Below, in pieces: positions 1 to 7,768 of a stretch of DNA of 44,498 bases. The notes below the pieces were generated by a model that ran no database searches, was not told the origin of the DNA, and worked only from the letters and a program-made list of their open reading frames with translations. The DNA comes from Catenulispora rubra (lineage in GTDB: Bacteria; Actinomycetota; Actinomycetes; Streptomycetales; Catenulisporaceae), in NCBI RefSeq assembly GCF_015356825.1, contig NZ_JAACYW010000070.1, positions 1 to 44,498 of the forward strand, given 5' to 3'. The position numbers and the translations under genes are program-made. Within the stretch, counting starts at the first letter, position 1. Every line of letters starts with the position of its first letter.

Positions 1-2
1 TG

Positions 3-86
3 GCCGCTACCCGCCGCGAACGCGCCCGCATCCGCAGCGAGAAAGGCATCCGCTGGGGCGGACGCCCACTCACCACCGCAGCATGA
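3..86 (+). CDS. C-terminal tail of a gene cut by the window edge
   Basis: A reading frame enters from the left edge and ends at TGA 84-86, giving a 27-residue basic tail (AATRRERARIRSEKG then IRWGGRPLTTAA). The first half is rich in Arg and Glu, as in DNA- or RNA-binding tails of replication or mobility proteins, but I cannot assign a family. It ends about 165 bp before a tRNA 3'-end-like sequence. An integrase or replication gene of an integrated element would fit that position, but this is inference from position only. The real product cannot be judged from 27 residues. Confidence 0.35.
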   Translation, partial: AATRRERARIRSEKGIRWGGRPLTTAA

Positions 87-254
87 CAACACCCCTACCG
101 GCAAACATGACCGGTCACCGCACTAGCGGCCTCGTCAGCATCTCGCGGAGGTCCAGGCGCCTGTCCTGCCACGCGGATGGCCTCCGAATACTCGAACGTC
201 AGTACTGCCCGCTCCACGACTCAACAGGCAACTCCGTTCAAGCCTCTCTTGATC

Positions 255-311
255 CGCGGGTTCGGGGTTCAAGTCCCTGGCTGCGGACCGGTGGTCCAGG
301 TTTGGTCCAGG
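255..311 (+). other. tRNA 3'-end fragment, candidate attachment (att) site
   Basis: Positions 263-279 form a textbook T-arm: 5-bp stem CGGGG/CCCTG (one G-T pair) closing the loop TTCAAGT. Seven bases that could be the acceptor 3' strand and an A discriminator follow (to 287). The matching 5' acceptor strand and anticodon arm are absent upstream, so this is not a whole tRNA. A direct repeat TGGTCCAGG follows at 292-300 and 304-312. Isolated tRNA 3' ends are typical of attL/attR scars of integrated elements. No second copy was found in this window. Confidence 0.4.
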
Positions 312-497
312 GCCGGTACAAGATCAGTACGACGGCTGGGAGTCATCTCTCTGATCTGCATGCGCGCCCCAGCGGATGGCGATCCGCCGGTCGAATGACT
401 CCGGCTCAGCGCGTCGAGATCCCGACGTCGAGCTTCGTGGGCGTCGATGTGATCATTGGTGACGGCGGTCCTTCGACGACGAGAACGGCGGGGCGTT

Positions 498-1088
498 ATG
501 ACGATGGAATTCCTGTCCGCGGGGGCGCGAAGCCCCATGCCGTGGAAGAACGGCGGCGGGACGACCTACGAGGTGGCCGCTCGCCGCGAGGACGAGGGCG
601 GCGGGCTCGCTGACTTCGACTGGCGGATCAGCTTGGCGGACGTGGCCGCCCACGGCCCGTTCTCGTCGTTCGCGGGGTACGACCGGATCATCACCTTGGT
701 ACGTGGTCCCGGCATGGTGCTGACGGTCGACGGGGTCGGGCACCGGATCGATGTGCCGTTTCAGCCCTTCGCGTTCGCCGGCGGCAGCGCCACTGACTGC
801 CGGGTGCTCGGCGGGCCATTGCTCGACTTCAACGTCATGGTGCGGAGCGGACGCGTCCGAGCCTGTGTCGACATCGTTCATCTGGACGGCCCGGTGGCGG
901 TCCCGGTGGCGGTCGCCGAGTCCGAGACCGTCGTCGTGATGGACTTTCAGGGACGTGCCATGGTGCGGGGAACGTCGCGTGTCGAACTCCGCCCGCTCGA
1001 TGCCGTGCAGCTGCGCGCGGAATCGGAAGTGAGCGCTTCTTCCGACGCGACGGCGGTGCTCGCGGTGGTCCGGCTGACGGATCGATGA
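498..1088 (+). CDS. hutD: HutD family protein (histidine-utilisation associated cupin)
   Basis: This 196-aa protein carries the HutD signature near its N-terminus: PMPWKNGGGTTYEVA, followed by FDWRISLADVAAHGPFSSFAGYDR split over two strands of the bicupin fold. HutD proteins occur in histidine utilisation loci and are thought to bind a pathway intermediate (formylglutamate or urocanate-like) and moderate hut expression. The ATG at 498 is preferred over the in-frame ATG at 456 because family homology begins there. It converges on the LacI-type gene with a 9-bp gap. With the hutF and hutI remnants and the lyase further along, it marks this region as a former or altered hut locus. Confidence 0.85.
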   Translation: MTMEFLSAGARSPMPWKNGGGTTYEVAARREDEGGGLADFDWRISLADVAAHGPFSSFAGYDRIITLVRGPGMVLTVDGVGHRIDVPFQPFAFAGGSATDCRVLGGPLLDFNVMVRSGRVRACVDIVHLDGPVAVPVAVAESETVVVMDFQGRAMVRGTSRVELRPLDAVQLRAESEVSASSDATAVLAVVRLTDR

Positions 1089-1097
1089 CGCGTGGCG

Positions 1098-2102
1098 TCA
1101 GCGCGGCGGGCGTCCCGTCGAGCCACCCCCGCGCAGGGACGGCCGTTGCGTGATCCGCCGGTGGAAGTGCTCGTCCTCGACTCCGGCGAGGATCAGATCG
1201 GTGACGGCGCTGATGATCCGGTCCAGGTCCCAGTCGACCGTGGTCAACGGAGGCGTCAGCAACGCCGACACCGGGTGGTTGTCATATCCGACCACTGACA
1301 CGTCACGCGGAATCCGCAGGCCGAGCCCGGCAGCCGCCGCGTAGACGCCGTAGGCGATGGAGTCGGACAGGCACAGCACCGCCGTCGGGCGGTCCGGTGA
1401 CTCCAGGATTCTGTGAGCCGCTTCCGTGGCGCTGGGCAGGGCGTGGGAGGTCGGCACGACTGTCAGCGCCAATCCCAGGCGCGCCGCCTCCGAGGCTGTG
1501 CGCCGGTCGGACGGCCGGTCCGGCGTGGACTCCGGCGTCGAGGTCAGGACCGCCACCCGCCGGTGGCCCAGCGTGTGCAGGTGTTCCAGGGCGAGCCGCA
1601 CGCCGGAGCGGTTGTCGAACAGCACGCCGCAGGTGCCACCGCCGGCCAGCGCGTCCCCGACGGTGACGACCGGGAGCGTCTCGGCCAGTTGGGCCCAGAG
1701 TCCGGCGGCCGGGTCCAGCGGACAGACCACGAGTCCGTCCACCCGCTGGTCGCGCAGCTTGCGGGCGAGAGCAGCCTCACGGTCCGGATCGCCGGCCGCG
1801 TCCATGATCAGCGCGTGGTGCTCACGGGCCAGCAGGGCCCGGCCCATCCCGGCCGCGAAAGCCTGCTGCCACAGATCTTCCAGCGAGCCGCACAAAACCC
1901 CGACGAGGCCCGTCTTCCCGCTGGAAAGAGCGCGGGCGATCGGGTCGGCCTCGTAACCGAGTTCCTCGGCGGCCCGGCGCACGCGCTCCTGGGTCTTCTT
2001 CGAGGTCTGGAGGCCGCGCAGCGCGTAGGAGACCGTCGAGATGGACAGATCGGTCGCCTCGGCGACGTCCCGGATCGTCGCACGCTTGCGGGTTCCCGAC
2101 AT
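1098..2102 (-). CDS. LacI family transcriptional regulator
   Basis: This 334-aa protein has an N-terminal LacI helix-turn-helix (ATIRDVAEATDLSISTVS, residues 8-25) with the hinge helix region ending GYEADPIARALSSGKT. A periplasmic-binding-protein-like effector domain follows, including the usual VSVVGYDN segment near residue 275. It is divergent from the amidohydrolase/dioxygenase pair, and a 53-bp palindrome lies between the two starts, so it most likely represses itself and that pair. The effector is unknown; LacI proteins usually sense a sugar, but the neighbours suggest a small amino-acid or imidazole-derived ligand. The ATG at 2102 sits right where the DNA-binding domain begins. Confidence 0.92.
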   Translation of the reverse strand: MSGTRKRATIRDVAEATDLSISTVSYALRGLQTSKKTQERVRRAAEELGYEADPIARALSSGKTGLVGVLCGSLEDLWQQAFAAGMGRALLAREHHALIMDAAGDPDREAALARKLRDQRVDGLVVCPLDPAAGLWAQLAETLPVVTVGDALAGGGTCGVLFDNRSGVRLALEHLHTLGHRRVAVLTSTPESTPDRPSDRRTASEAARLGLALTVVPTSHALPSATEAAHRILESPDRPTAVLCLSDSIAYGVYAAAAGLGLRIPRDVSVVGYDNHPVSALLTPPLTTVDWDLDRIISAVTDLILAGVEDEHFHRRITQRPSLRGGGSTGRPPR

Positions 2103-2165
2103 ATCGGCAGCCTAGCGGAGTGTCCCGACGCGAGGACGACGCAGACCCGCGGAGGGTGGACACTC

Positions 2166-2232
2166 TTGACACGACCTTGCCGAACCGGTTCACTGAAACG
2201 GTTCGGCGAACCGTTTCAGTGAACCGGTTCGG
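2166..2232. promoter_or_regulatory. 53-bp perfect palindrome with overlapping promoter element (LacI-type operator cluster)
   Basis: Positions 2180-2232 are a perfect inverted repeat of two 26-bp arms around G2206. Each arm contains the small palindrome GAACCGGTTC (2182-2191 and 2221-2230), and the centre reads TGAAACGGTTC/GAACCGTTTCA. These resemble LacI/GalR operators (TGAAACCGGTTTCA-like). TTGACA at 2166-2171 is a good -35 element for the rightward gene, and a -10 would fall inside the palindrome. A repressor bound here would block both directions. Confidence 0.8.
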
Positions 2233-2267
2233 TGCTGGTGGGGCCCGGGACGGTGCGGAGGGGAAGC

Positions 2268-3194
2268 ATGCTGATCGACGTGCACCAGCACCTCTGGAGC
2301 GCAGCCTTCTCCGACGCGCTGCGCCGGCGCCGTACGGCACCGTTCCTGGACGGCTGGACCTTGCACCTCGACGGGGAGCCGCCGTACGCCGTGGACCCGG
2401 CCGCGCACGATGTCCAGGCCCGGGCCGCCGCCGAACGGTCTGCGGGAGTCGGTCTCGCGCTGGTCTCGCTCTCCGCACCGCTCGGGATCGAGTACCTGCC
2501 GCCGGACGAGGCGGTTGCGTTGCTGGACGCGTACCACGTCGGGGCGCTGGAGTCGCCGGACCCGTTCGGCGTCTGGGCGGCGGCGTCCGTGGTCGAGCCC
2601 GACCCGGTCGACCTCGGCGCGCGCCTGGACGCCGGGTGCGTCGGATTGCAGCTCCCCGCGACAGCGCTGCTGGGTCCGGAGGGATACCAGGTGTGTGGAT
2701 CGTTGCTGTCGCTCCTCGAAGACCGCGGCAAACCCCTGTTCCTGCATCCCGGCCCGGCCGGCGCGGCGGCCGGGCGGCCCGGGTGGTGGCCCGCGGTGGT
2801 GTCCTACGTCAACGAGATGCACGCGGCCTGGTTCGCCTTCCGGGCCTTCGGACGGCCCGCGCATCCGCGGCTGCGGGTGTGCTTCGCCATGCTTGCCGGA
2901 CTCGGTCCGCTGCATGGCGAACGAGCCCGGGCACGAGGCGGCCCGACCGGCGTGATCGATCCCGACGTGTTCGTCGAGACCTCGTCGTACGGGCTGCGGG
3001 CGACGGACGCCGTGCTGCGGGTCCTGGGTGTCGACGCGATCGTCCTGGGATCCGACCGGCCCTATGCCCAGCCGATCACCGCAGAGCTGTCCGACTTCTT
3101 CGGCCCGGCTGCGGCCAAGGCCTTCACCAGCGAGAACCCGGGCCGGTTGCTGGGCAGCGGCCATCACTCCACGCAGCGCGCAACAGCGCACTGA
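2268..3194 (+). CDS. Amidohydrolase (Amidohydro_2 / TIM-barrel metal hydrolase)
   Basis: This 308-aa protein starts MLIDVHQHLW, the strand-1 HxH metal site (His6, His8) of the amidohydrolase-2 family. Later come the expected histidine (FLHPG, about residue 162) and the terminal aspartate (LGSDRPY, about residue 266). Such enzymes hydrolyse C-N or C-C bonds of cyclic amides, lactones or carboxylated rings. The ATG at 2268 has a strong ribosome site (GGAGGGGA, 2257-2264) and is the first start that keeps the metal motif at the N-terminus. It lies just downstream of the palindromic operator and is followed after 29 bp by the dioxygenase-like gene. The substrate is not evident. Confidence 0.85.
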   Translation: MLIDVHQHLWSAAFSDALRRRRTAPFLDGWTLHLDGEPPYAVDPAAHDVQARAAAERSAGVGLALVSLSAPLGIEYLPPDEAVALLDAYHVGALESPDPFGVWAAASVVEPDPVDLGARLDAGCVGLQLPATALLGPEGYQVCGSLLSLLEDRGKPLFLHPGPAGAAAGRPGWWPAVVSYVNEMHAAWFAFRAFGRPAHPRLRVCFAMLAGLGPLHGERARARGGPTGVIDPDVFVETSSYGLRATDAVLRVLGVDAIVLGSDRPYAQPITAELSDFFGPAAAKAFTSENPGRLLGSGHHSTQRATAH

Positions 3195-3223
3195 CGCAGA
3201 GACGCAGAGAAGGGACTACGCCT

Positions 3224-3748
3224 GTGAACATCACCGGCGGTGCGGCTTCAGCGGCCATCGAGGAACTGCCGGCCAGGACCTTGGCGAAGCAGGAGCTCCG
3301 TGGCCTGGTCGACCGGCTGGCCGAGAAGACCGAGCTTTGGCGCTACCGTGTGGAGTTCTCCTCCGAGCAGCGGCACTACGCCTCGCTGTACCGCGACGAG
3401 TACGTCGACGTGTGGCTGCTGTGCTGGGCCACCGGGAACGACACCGGGTGGCACGATCACGACGTGTCGTCCGGAGCGGTCCGCGTGGTGCAGGGCGCGC
3501 TGGAGGAGCACAATCTGCGGGTCGGCGGCACCCACATCACCAGCACCGTGGGCGACGGCACGTCGTTCTGCTTCGGCCCCGACCACATCCACCGACTGAC
3601 CCCGGCGACCGACGGCAGCGTCTCGATCCATGCCTACTCACCACCGCTGTGGCGGATGGGTCAGTATTCGTTCACCGAGGACGGCGCCATGCGGCGCTAC
3701 TCGGTGAGCTACGCAGAGGAACTGCGCCCGATCGAGCCCGTGGGCTGA
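3224..3748 (+). CDS. Cysteine dioxygenase family (thiol dioxygenase-like cupin)
   Basis: This 174-aa cupin has the CDO-type iron triad: GWHDHD (His77, His79) and a later PDHIHR (His121/His123). Length and motif order match bacterial cysteine dioxygenases, which oxidise a thiol to a sulfinate with Fe(II) and O2. The GTG start at 3224 follows AGAAGGGA. It sits 29 bp behind the amidohydrolase and probably shares its LacI-controlled transcript, which makes a housekeeping cysteine role less certain. A role on another small thiol is possible. Confidence 0.8.
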   Translation: MNITGGAASAAIEELPARTLAKQELRGLVDRLAEKTELWRYRVEFSSEQRHYASLYRDEYVDVWLLCWATGNDTGWHDHDVSSGAVRVVQGALEEHNLRVGGTHITSTVGDGTSFCFGPDHIHRLTPATDGSVSIHAYSPPLWRMGQYSFTEDGAMRRYSVSYAEELRPIEPVG

Positions 3749-3905
3749 GGCGGGTGAGACTTCCGGGGCGTCAACCGTTCGCCGAATCGGCTGCGAGTAG
3801 TCGACGCTCCCGGGAAACGCCCCATCGGCGCCTGTCAGCACGTCGCCGCCAGTCGGCGATCACGGTGTCCACATCTGAGGCGACGGCCGCAAGCAGGATC
3901 TGAGC

Positions 3906-3938
3906 CGGTTCAGCGCCGGTTCAGCGCCGGTTCAGCGC
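3906..3938. repeat. Three tandem 11-bp repeats
   Basis: CGGTTCAGCGC occurs three times in direct succession (3906-3916, 3917-3927, 3928-3938), followed by a partial CGGC. The array coincides with the point where the hutF-like remnant on the other strand loses homology, so it may mark slippage or a deletion joint. Confidence 0.85.
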
Positions 3939-4098
3939 CGGCTGTGCGAACCGAGTCGTGGCGCACCACGACCAGATCGGCTCGTGCGCCGACCTCGATC
4001 CGTCCGGCGTCCTCCCAGCCAAGGCTGCGGTAGCCGTTCCGGGTCAGCGCCCCGGTGAGTTGTGGCAGCCTGAACCTCCCGCGTCGCCAGCGGTGCAC
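3910..4098 (-). pseudogene. hutF: Remnant of formimidoylglutamate deiminase (hutF-like amidohydrolase C-terminal part)
   Basis: The minus strand encodes a short stretch containing GYRSLGWEDAGRIEVG, then ARADLVVVRHDSVRTAG. This is the conserved segment near the C-terminus of HutF-type formiminoglutamate deiminases, where the last barrel strand meets the small beta domain. The remaining 300 or more residues upstream and the C-terminal tail are absent, and homology stops at the 11-bp tandem repeats. HutF converts N-formimino-L-glutamate to N-formylglutamate in histidine breakdown. A related amidohydrolase is possible, but the DSVRTAG tail favours HutF. Confidence 0.6.
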
Positions 4099-4113
4099 AC
4101 TGCTCGGGCCGGG

Positions 4114-4148
4114 CGGCTTTCGACGGTCTTCAAGACCGTCGAAAGCCG
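4114..4148. terminator. 35-bp perfect palindrome, likely terminator of the ABC operon
   Basis: CGGCTTTCGACGGTCTT (4114-4130) is mirrored exactly at 4132-4148 around C4131. It lies 25 bp beyond the stop of the binding-protein gene at the end of a five-gene minus-strand operon, where a terminator hairpin is expected. There is no T-run, which is common in GC-rich actinomycetes. A binding site is the alternative. Confidence 0.6.
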
Positions 4149-4173
4149 TCCAATCGCCGTACTAGTGGTCGGA

Positions 4174-5130
4174 TTACTGCGTCTTGGCGAGGTCGGCGAT
4201 CGACTTCAGGCCGTACTTGTCGGCCGTCGCCTTGGTGACCACGATCGCGTCGCTGTCCTGTGCCTTGGACTGGTCCAGGACGGTCAGTCCGGCCGGCAGT
4301 GCCTTCTGCAGCGCGGCGTACACGTCGTCCGGCGAGGTCGCGGTGGCCTTCGGGTCGAAGTACTGCAGGATGGAGCCGCTGTACTCGGGGATCAGGTCTA
4401 TCGAGCCGTCCTTGAGTCCGGGGATGTACACCTCGCGGGCACCGATACTGGGCTTGGTCGACACCTTCGCACCCTGATCCTTGAGCGCCTCGGCGTAGAT
4501 GTCCGCGAGCGCCACGCTCTCCGGGAAGTTGGCCGAGCCGACCGTGACCGCCACCCCGGCGGCGTCGGTGCCGCCCGCGTCCAGGCCCTGGTCCTTCAGC
4601 CACTGCTTGGCGACAGTGTCAGGGTCCTGCTTGTCGTTCTGCACCTTGGTCAGAATCGCGCTCAGGCTCGCGGTGTCGAGCTTGGCGGAGACGGCGTTCA
4701 GGACCTTCGCGGACCCGGGGGTGGCCTTCGCCTTGTTGATCAGGGGAAGTACGTTCTGGGCGGCGAAGTCGCTCTTCGGGTCCGCGAGGATCACGAAGTT
4801 GTTCGCGGCGATCGAAGGGTCGGTGGTGAACAGGTCGGCCGCGTCGACTTGGCCGTTCTTCAGCGCGGTCACCGTGACCGGGCCGCCGGTGTCGAGCACC
4901 TTGTAGCCGCCGAACGCGACGCCGTAGTTGTGCTGCAGGCCGGGAACGCCGTCCACGCGGGTCTCGAACTCCGGGGGGCCGCCGAGGATCAGCTTGCTGG
5001 CGATCGTCGCCTTCGAGCCGCTGCCGCCGGTGGATCCCGCGTCGGCCTTGCCGCTGTCTTTGCCGCAGGCGGTGAGGACCATAGCCAGCGCGGCCGAGGC
5101 CGCGCCGACGAGGATGAACTTGCGAATCAT
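4174..5130 (-). CDS. Circularly permuted OpuC/ProX-type substrate-binding lipoprotein
   Basis: This 318-aa lipoprotein has a signal peptide ending in lipobox LTAC (Cys22) and a Gly/Ser linker. It belongs to the quaternary-amine binding family (OpuAC domain), but the halves are swapped. Residues 47-183 (ILGGPPEF ... LFTTDPSI ... QWLKDQGL) are normally the C-terminal half. Residues 194-318 (TVGSANFPES ... GAREVYIPG ... YGLKSIADLAKTQ) are normally the N-terminal half, and the protein ends where the usual chain would continue into the first segment. A stub ATIASK (41-46) looks like a leftover first strand. The start has AGGAGA at a good distance. It is the last gene of the importer operon. Likely ligands are betaines or related trimethylammonium compounds. 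Confidence 0.85.
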   Translation of the reverse strand: MIRKFILVGAASAALAMVLTACGKDSGKADAGSTGGSGSKATIASKLILGGPPEFETRVDGVPGLQHNYGVAFGGYKVLDTGGPVTVTALKNGQVDAADLFTTDPSIAANNFVILADPKSDFAAQNVLPLINKAKATPGSAKVLNAVSAKLDTASLSAILTKVQNDKQDPDTVAKQWLKDQGLDAGGTDAAGVAVTVGSANFPESVALADIYAEALKDQGAKVSTKPSIGAREVYIPGLKDGSIDLIPEYSGSILQYFDPKATATSPDDVYAALQKALPAGLTVLDQSKAQDSDAIVVTKATADKYGLKSIADLAKTQ

Positions 5131-5177
5131 GATTCTCCTGGTCGGTGTTGAGAGGACCGTGCTGATACCTCGACGCT

Positions 5178-5942
5178 TCAGACCGGTGACACCTTCCTCT
5201 GATGGACCTGAGCGACGTCGGTGTCCGGCGAGACGACGGACTTCTTCGAGAACCGGCCGGAGACCCCGCGGGAAACCGCGTAGCGCTGGGCCGTCGCCAG
5301 CAATTGGTCTGCCAGCAGGGCGAGCAGGGCCACGAGCACGCCGCCGCCGATCATCTCCGGGAAGTCCTGCTGCTGCAGGCCGTCGTAGATGAACGCGCCC
5401 AGGCCGCCGAGGGTCACGTAGGAGGCGACCGTCGCAGTCGAGATCACCTGCAGCGTGGCGCTGCGCAACCCGGAGAAGATCAGCGGCAGCGCGCACGGCA
5501 GTTCGACTTTGCGCAGCACCTGGGGTCCGGTCATGCCCATCCCCGCGGCCGCGTCTCGCGCCGCCGGGTTGACGTTCTGCACACCCGCGTACGTGTTGGC
5601 CAATATCGGCGGGACGGCCAGCAGGACCAGAACGATCTCGGTCGGGATCAGGAAGCCGGTGTCGGTGCGGCCGTGGAAGTGCGGTGAGATGATCACCGTG
5701 AGCAGCACCAGCACGCCGACCGTCGGCAGCGCCCGCAACGCGTTGGCAGCGGTGACCAGGAACTTCAGACGCCCGCTGTGCCCGATGAACAGACCCAGGG
5801 GCAGTGCCACCGCCGAAGCGATGCCCAAAGCGATCAGGGTGAAGGTGATGTGGGCCAGGAGTTGGGTCGCGATCCCCTTGTCCACGAGGGTGTCGCGCCA
5901 GTGCGCCGGGTCGTTCAGCCAGGTGAGGACGTCGCCGATCAT
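5178..5942 (-). CDS. ABC transporter permease (glycine betaine/choline type, OpuCB/OpuCD-like)
   Basis: This 254-aa inner-membrane permease has about five to six hydrophobic segments and the BPD_transp_1 coupling loop: DAAAGMGMTGPQVLRKVELPCALP, about residues 133-157, matches the EAA motif region. The ATG at 5942 overlaps the stop of the upstream permease (ATGA, 5939-5942), indicating translational coupling. Relative to OpuC permeases it has a longer polar C-terminal tail (from about residue 228). It pairs with the other permease as a heterodimer. Confidence 0.9.
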   Translation of the reverse strand: MIGDVLTWLNDPAHWRDTLVDKGIATQLLAHITFTLIALGIASAVALPLGLFIGHSGRLKFLVTAANALRALPTVGVLVLLTVIISPHFHGRTDTGFLIPTEIVLVLLAVPPILANTYAGVQNVNPAARDAAAGMGMTGPQVLRKVELPCALPLIFSGLRSATLQVISTATVASYVTLGGLGAFIYDGLQQQDFPEMIGGGVLVALLALLADQLLATAQRYAVSRGVSGRFSKKSVVSPDTDVAQVHQRKVSPV

Positions 5943-6649
5943 CGTCCCACCACCGCCCTGCGCCAAGAGGTGAGCGATCGGGTACCGAACACGATGAGCA
6001 GGTCGAAGGTCAGTGCCAGCAGCACGCACAGCACGATGCCCAGGACGATCGGCGGATAGTAGGGGCCCGTGGTCGACAGCTGCTTGCCCTGATCGAACAG
6101 CCGGCCGAGGTTCTCCTGGCCGATGGTTCCGGCGACGGCGACCATGCTGACGTTGGAGACCGTGGCGACCCGCAGCCCCGCCGCGATCACCGGCAGGGCG
6201 ATCGGCAGCTCCACCCGGAACAGCCGGCCCAGGCGCTTGTAGCCGACGGCCGTCGCGGCCTGCGCCACGTCGTCGGGCACTGCTGCCAGTCCGTCCGCGA
6301 CCACCCGCACCAGCAGCGCGACCGAGTAGACCGTCAGCGCGATCGGTACCTGCAGCGGGTCCAGGGACTTCAGCCCGAGCAGCGGCGGAACCATGACGAA
6401 CAGCGCGATGGAAGGGATCGTGTAGAGCAGCCCGGAGATCGACAGCATCGGAGGATAGAGCCATCTGTAGCGGCGGGACAGCCAGCCCAGCGGCAGCGCG
6501 ATGACCAACCCGGCGATGACCGGGATCACCGACAGATAGGCGTGGTCCCACAGCCAGCGAAGGTCTTCGGAGCGGTGGTCCATGAAGTAACCCCAGAAGT
6601 GCAGCGGGGAACTCGACGAACTCGAATCAGCGAGGTTCACGGGGCTCAT
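5939..6649 (-). CDS. ABC transporter permease (glycine betaine/choline type)
   Basis: This 236-aa membrane protein has the family phrases SGLLYTIPSIALFVMVPPLLG and a cytoplasmic EAA-like loop (DDVAQAATAVGYKRLGRLFRVELP, about residues 125-148). GTIGQENLGRLFDQG, about 176-190, is typical of OpuCB/ProW-like permeases. The ATG at 6649 overlaps the end of the ATPase gene by 4 bp. An N-terminal Ser-rich stretch precedes the first segment. It forms the pore with the next gene product. Confidence 0.9.
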   Translation of the reverse strand: MSPVNLADSSSSSSPLHFWGYFMDHRSEDLRWLWDHAYLSVIPVIAGLVIALPLGWLSRRYRWLYPPMLSISGLLYTIPSIALFVMVPPLLGLKSLDPLQVPIALTVYSVALLVRVVADGLAAVPDDVAQAATAVGYKRLGRLFRVELPIALPVIAAGLRVATVSNVSMVAVAGTIGQENLGRLFDQGKQLSTTGPYYPPIVLGIVLCVLLALTFDLLIVFGTRSLTSWRRAVVGR

Positions 6650-7752
6650 TTCCGCGGCTCCGGCCGGCCCGACTCGATCAGCGCGAGCACCTCAGCGGCG
6701 GTGATCGAGCCGACCAGCCGGCCGTCCTCGTCCACCACCACTCCGCGCCCCGTCGGCGAAGACAGCGTCGCGTCCAGCGCCGCGCGCAGCGATCCGCCCT
6801 GCCGGGCCAGGGTTCCGCCCCGGTGCAGCATCTCGTCGGTGACGACCGATCCGCCGGCGCCGGAGGCAGTCGTCTGCAGCCAGCCCTGCGGCTCGTCCTT
6901 GTCGTTGACGGCGAGCAGCCAGCCTTCGGCGTCGTCGGTCCCGGCGGGCACCGGCGAGCCGACTGTCACTGTCGGCTCTTCGCGGGTGGACAGCCGGCCG
7001 GCGGTGGTGAAGCCGAGCGCGCGGTAGCCGCGGTCCCGTCCTACGAAGCCCGCCACGAACGCGTCGACCGGGCGGTCCAGCAGTTCGGCCGGTGTGGCCA
7101 GCTGCGCCAGACGGCCGCCCACCCGAAGCACCGCGACCTGGTCCCCGAGCTTGATCGCCTCATCGATGTCGTGGGTGACGAAGATGATGGTCTTGCCCAG
7201 TTCTCCTTGCAGGCGAAGGAACTCGTCCTGGAGTTGGTCGCGTACCACCGGGTCGACGGCGCTGAAGGGCTCGTCCATCAGCATCACCGGCGGGTCGGCG
7301 GCCAGCGCCCGGGCGACGCCGACCCGCTGCTGCTGGCCGCCGGACAGCTGAGCGGGGTAGCGCTTGGCGAAGTGGGACGGCAGCCCCACCCGCTCGAGAA
7401 GCTCGCTCGCACGGGCGCGCGCCTTCTTCTTGTTCCAGCCGAGCAGATACGGCACCGTCGCGATGTTGTCGATGATGGTGCGGTGCGGGAACAGACCCGC
7501 GTGCTGGATGACGTAGCCGATCTGGCGGCGCAGTTCAGGGGCCGGGATCTTGCCGGTCTCCCGGTCGTCCAGCCAGATCCGGCCCGCCGTGGGCTCGATC
7601 ATCCGGTTGACCATCCGCAGCGTCGTGGTCTTGCCGCAGCCGGACGGGCCGACGAACACGGTGATCTGGCCGGACCGGGCTTCGAGGTCGAGCGAGTCGA
7701 CGGCCACGGTCCCGTCCGGGTAGGTCTTCGTTATCGATTCGAACCGGATCAC
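6646..7752 (-). CDS. ABC transporter ATPase with C-terminal CBS domain (OpuCA/ProV-like)
   Basis: This 368-aa ATPase is complete: Walker A GPSGCGKTT (35-43), signature LSGGQQQR (136-143), Walker B VMLMDE (156-161) and switch His194 (FVTHD). After the nucleotide-binding domain a CBS region (about 290-360, ending GRGVVVDEDGRLVGSI) is present, as in osmoregulated OpuCA. OpuA-type CBS pairs sense ionic strength; whether this single degenerate pair does so is unknown. It starts 16 bp after the IclR gene and is followed by overlapping permease genes, so all five genes probably form one transcript. Confidence 0.93.
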   Translation of the reverse strand: MIRFESITKTYPDGTVAVDSLDLEARSGQITVFVGPSGCGKTTTLRMVNRMIEPTAGRIWLDDRETGKIPAPELRRQIGYVIQHAGLFPHRTIIDNIATVPYLLGWNKKKARARASELLERVGLPSHFAKRYPAQLSGGQQQRVGVARALAADPPVMLMDEPFSAVDPVVRDQLQDEFLRLQGELGKTIIFVTHDIDEAIKLGDQVAVLRVGGRLAQLATPAELLDRPVDAFVAGFVGRDRGYRALGFTTAGRLSTREEPTVTVGSPVPAGTDDAEGWLLAVNDKDEPQGWLQTTASGAGGSVVTDEMLHRGGTLARQGGSLRAALDATLSSPTGRGVVVDEDGRLVGSITAAEVLALIESGRPEPRK

Positions 7753-7768
7753 CCGGCCCTCACCTCCA

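Noticed and set aside
83..613. Plus-strand frame overlapping the tRNA-like fragment and the start of hutD
   Set aside because: Low-complexity Arg/Ser composition, overlaps hutD in another frame, no ribosome site.
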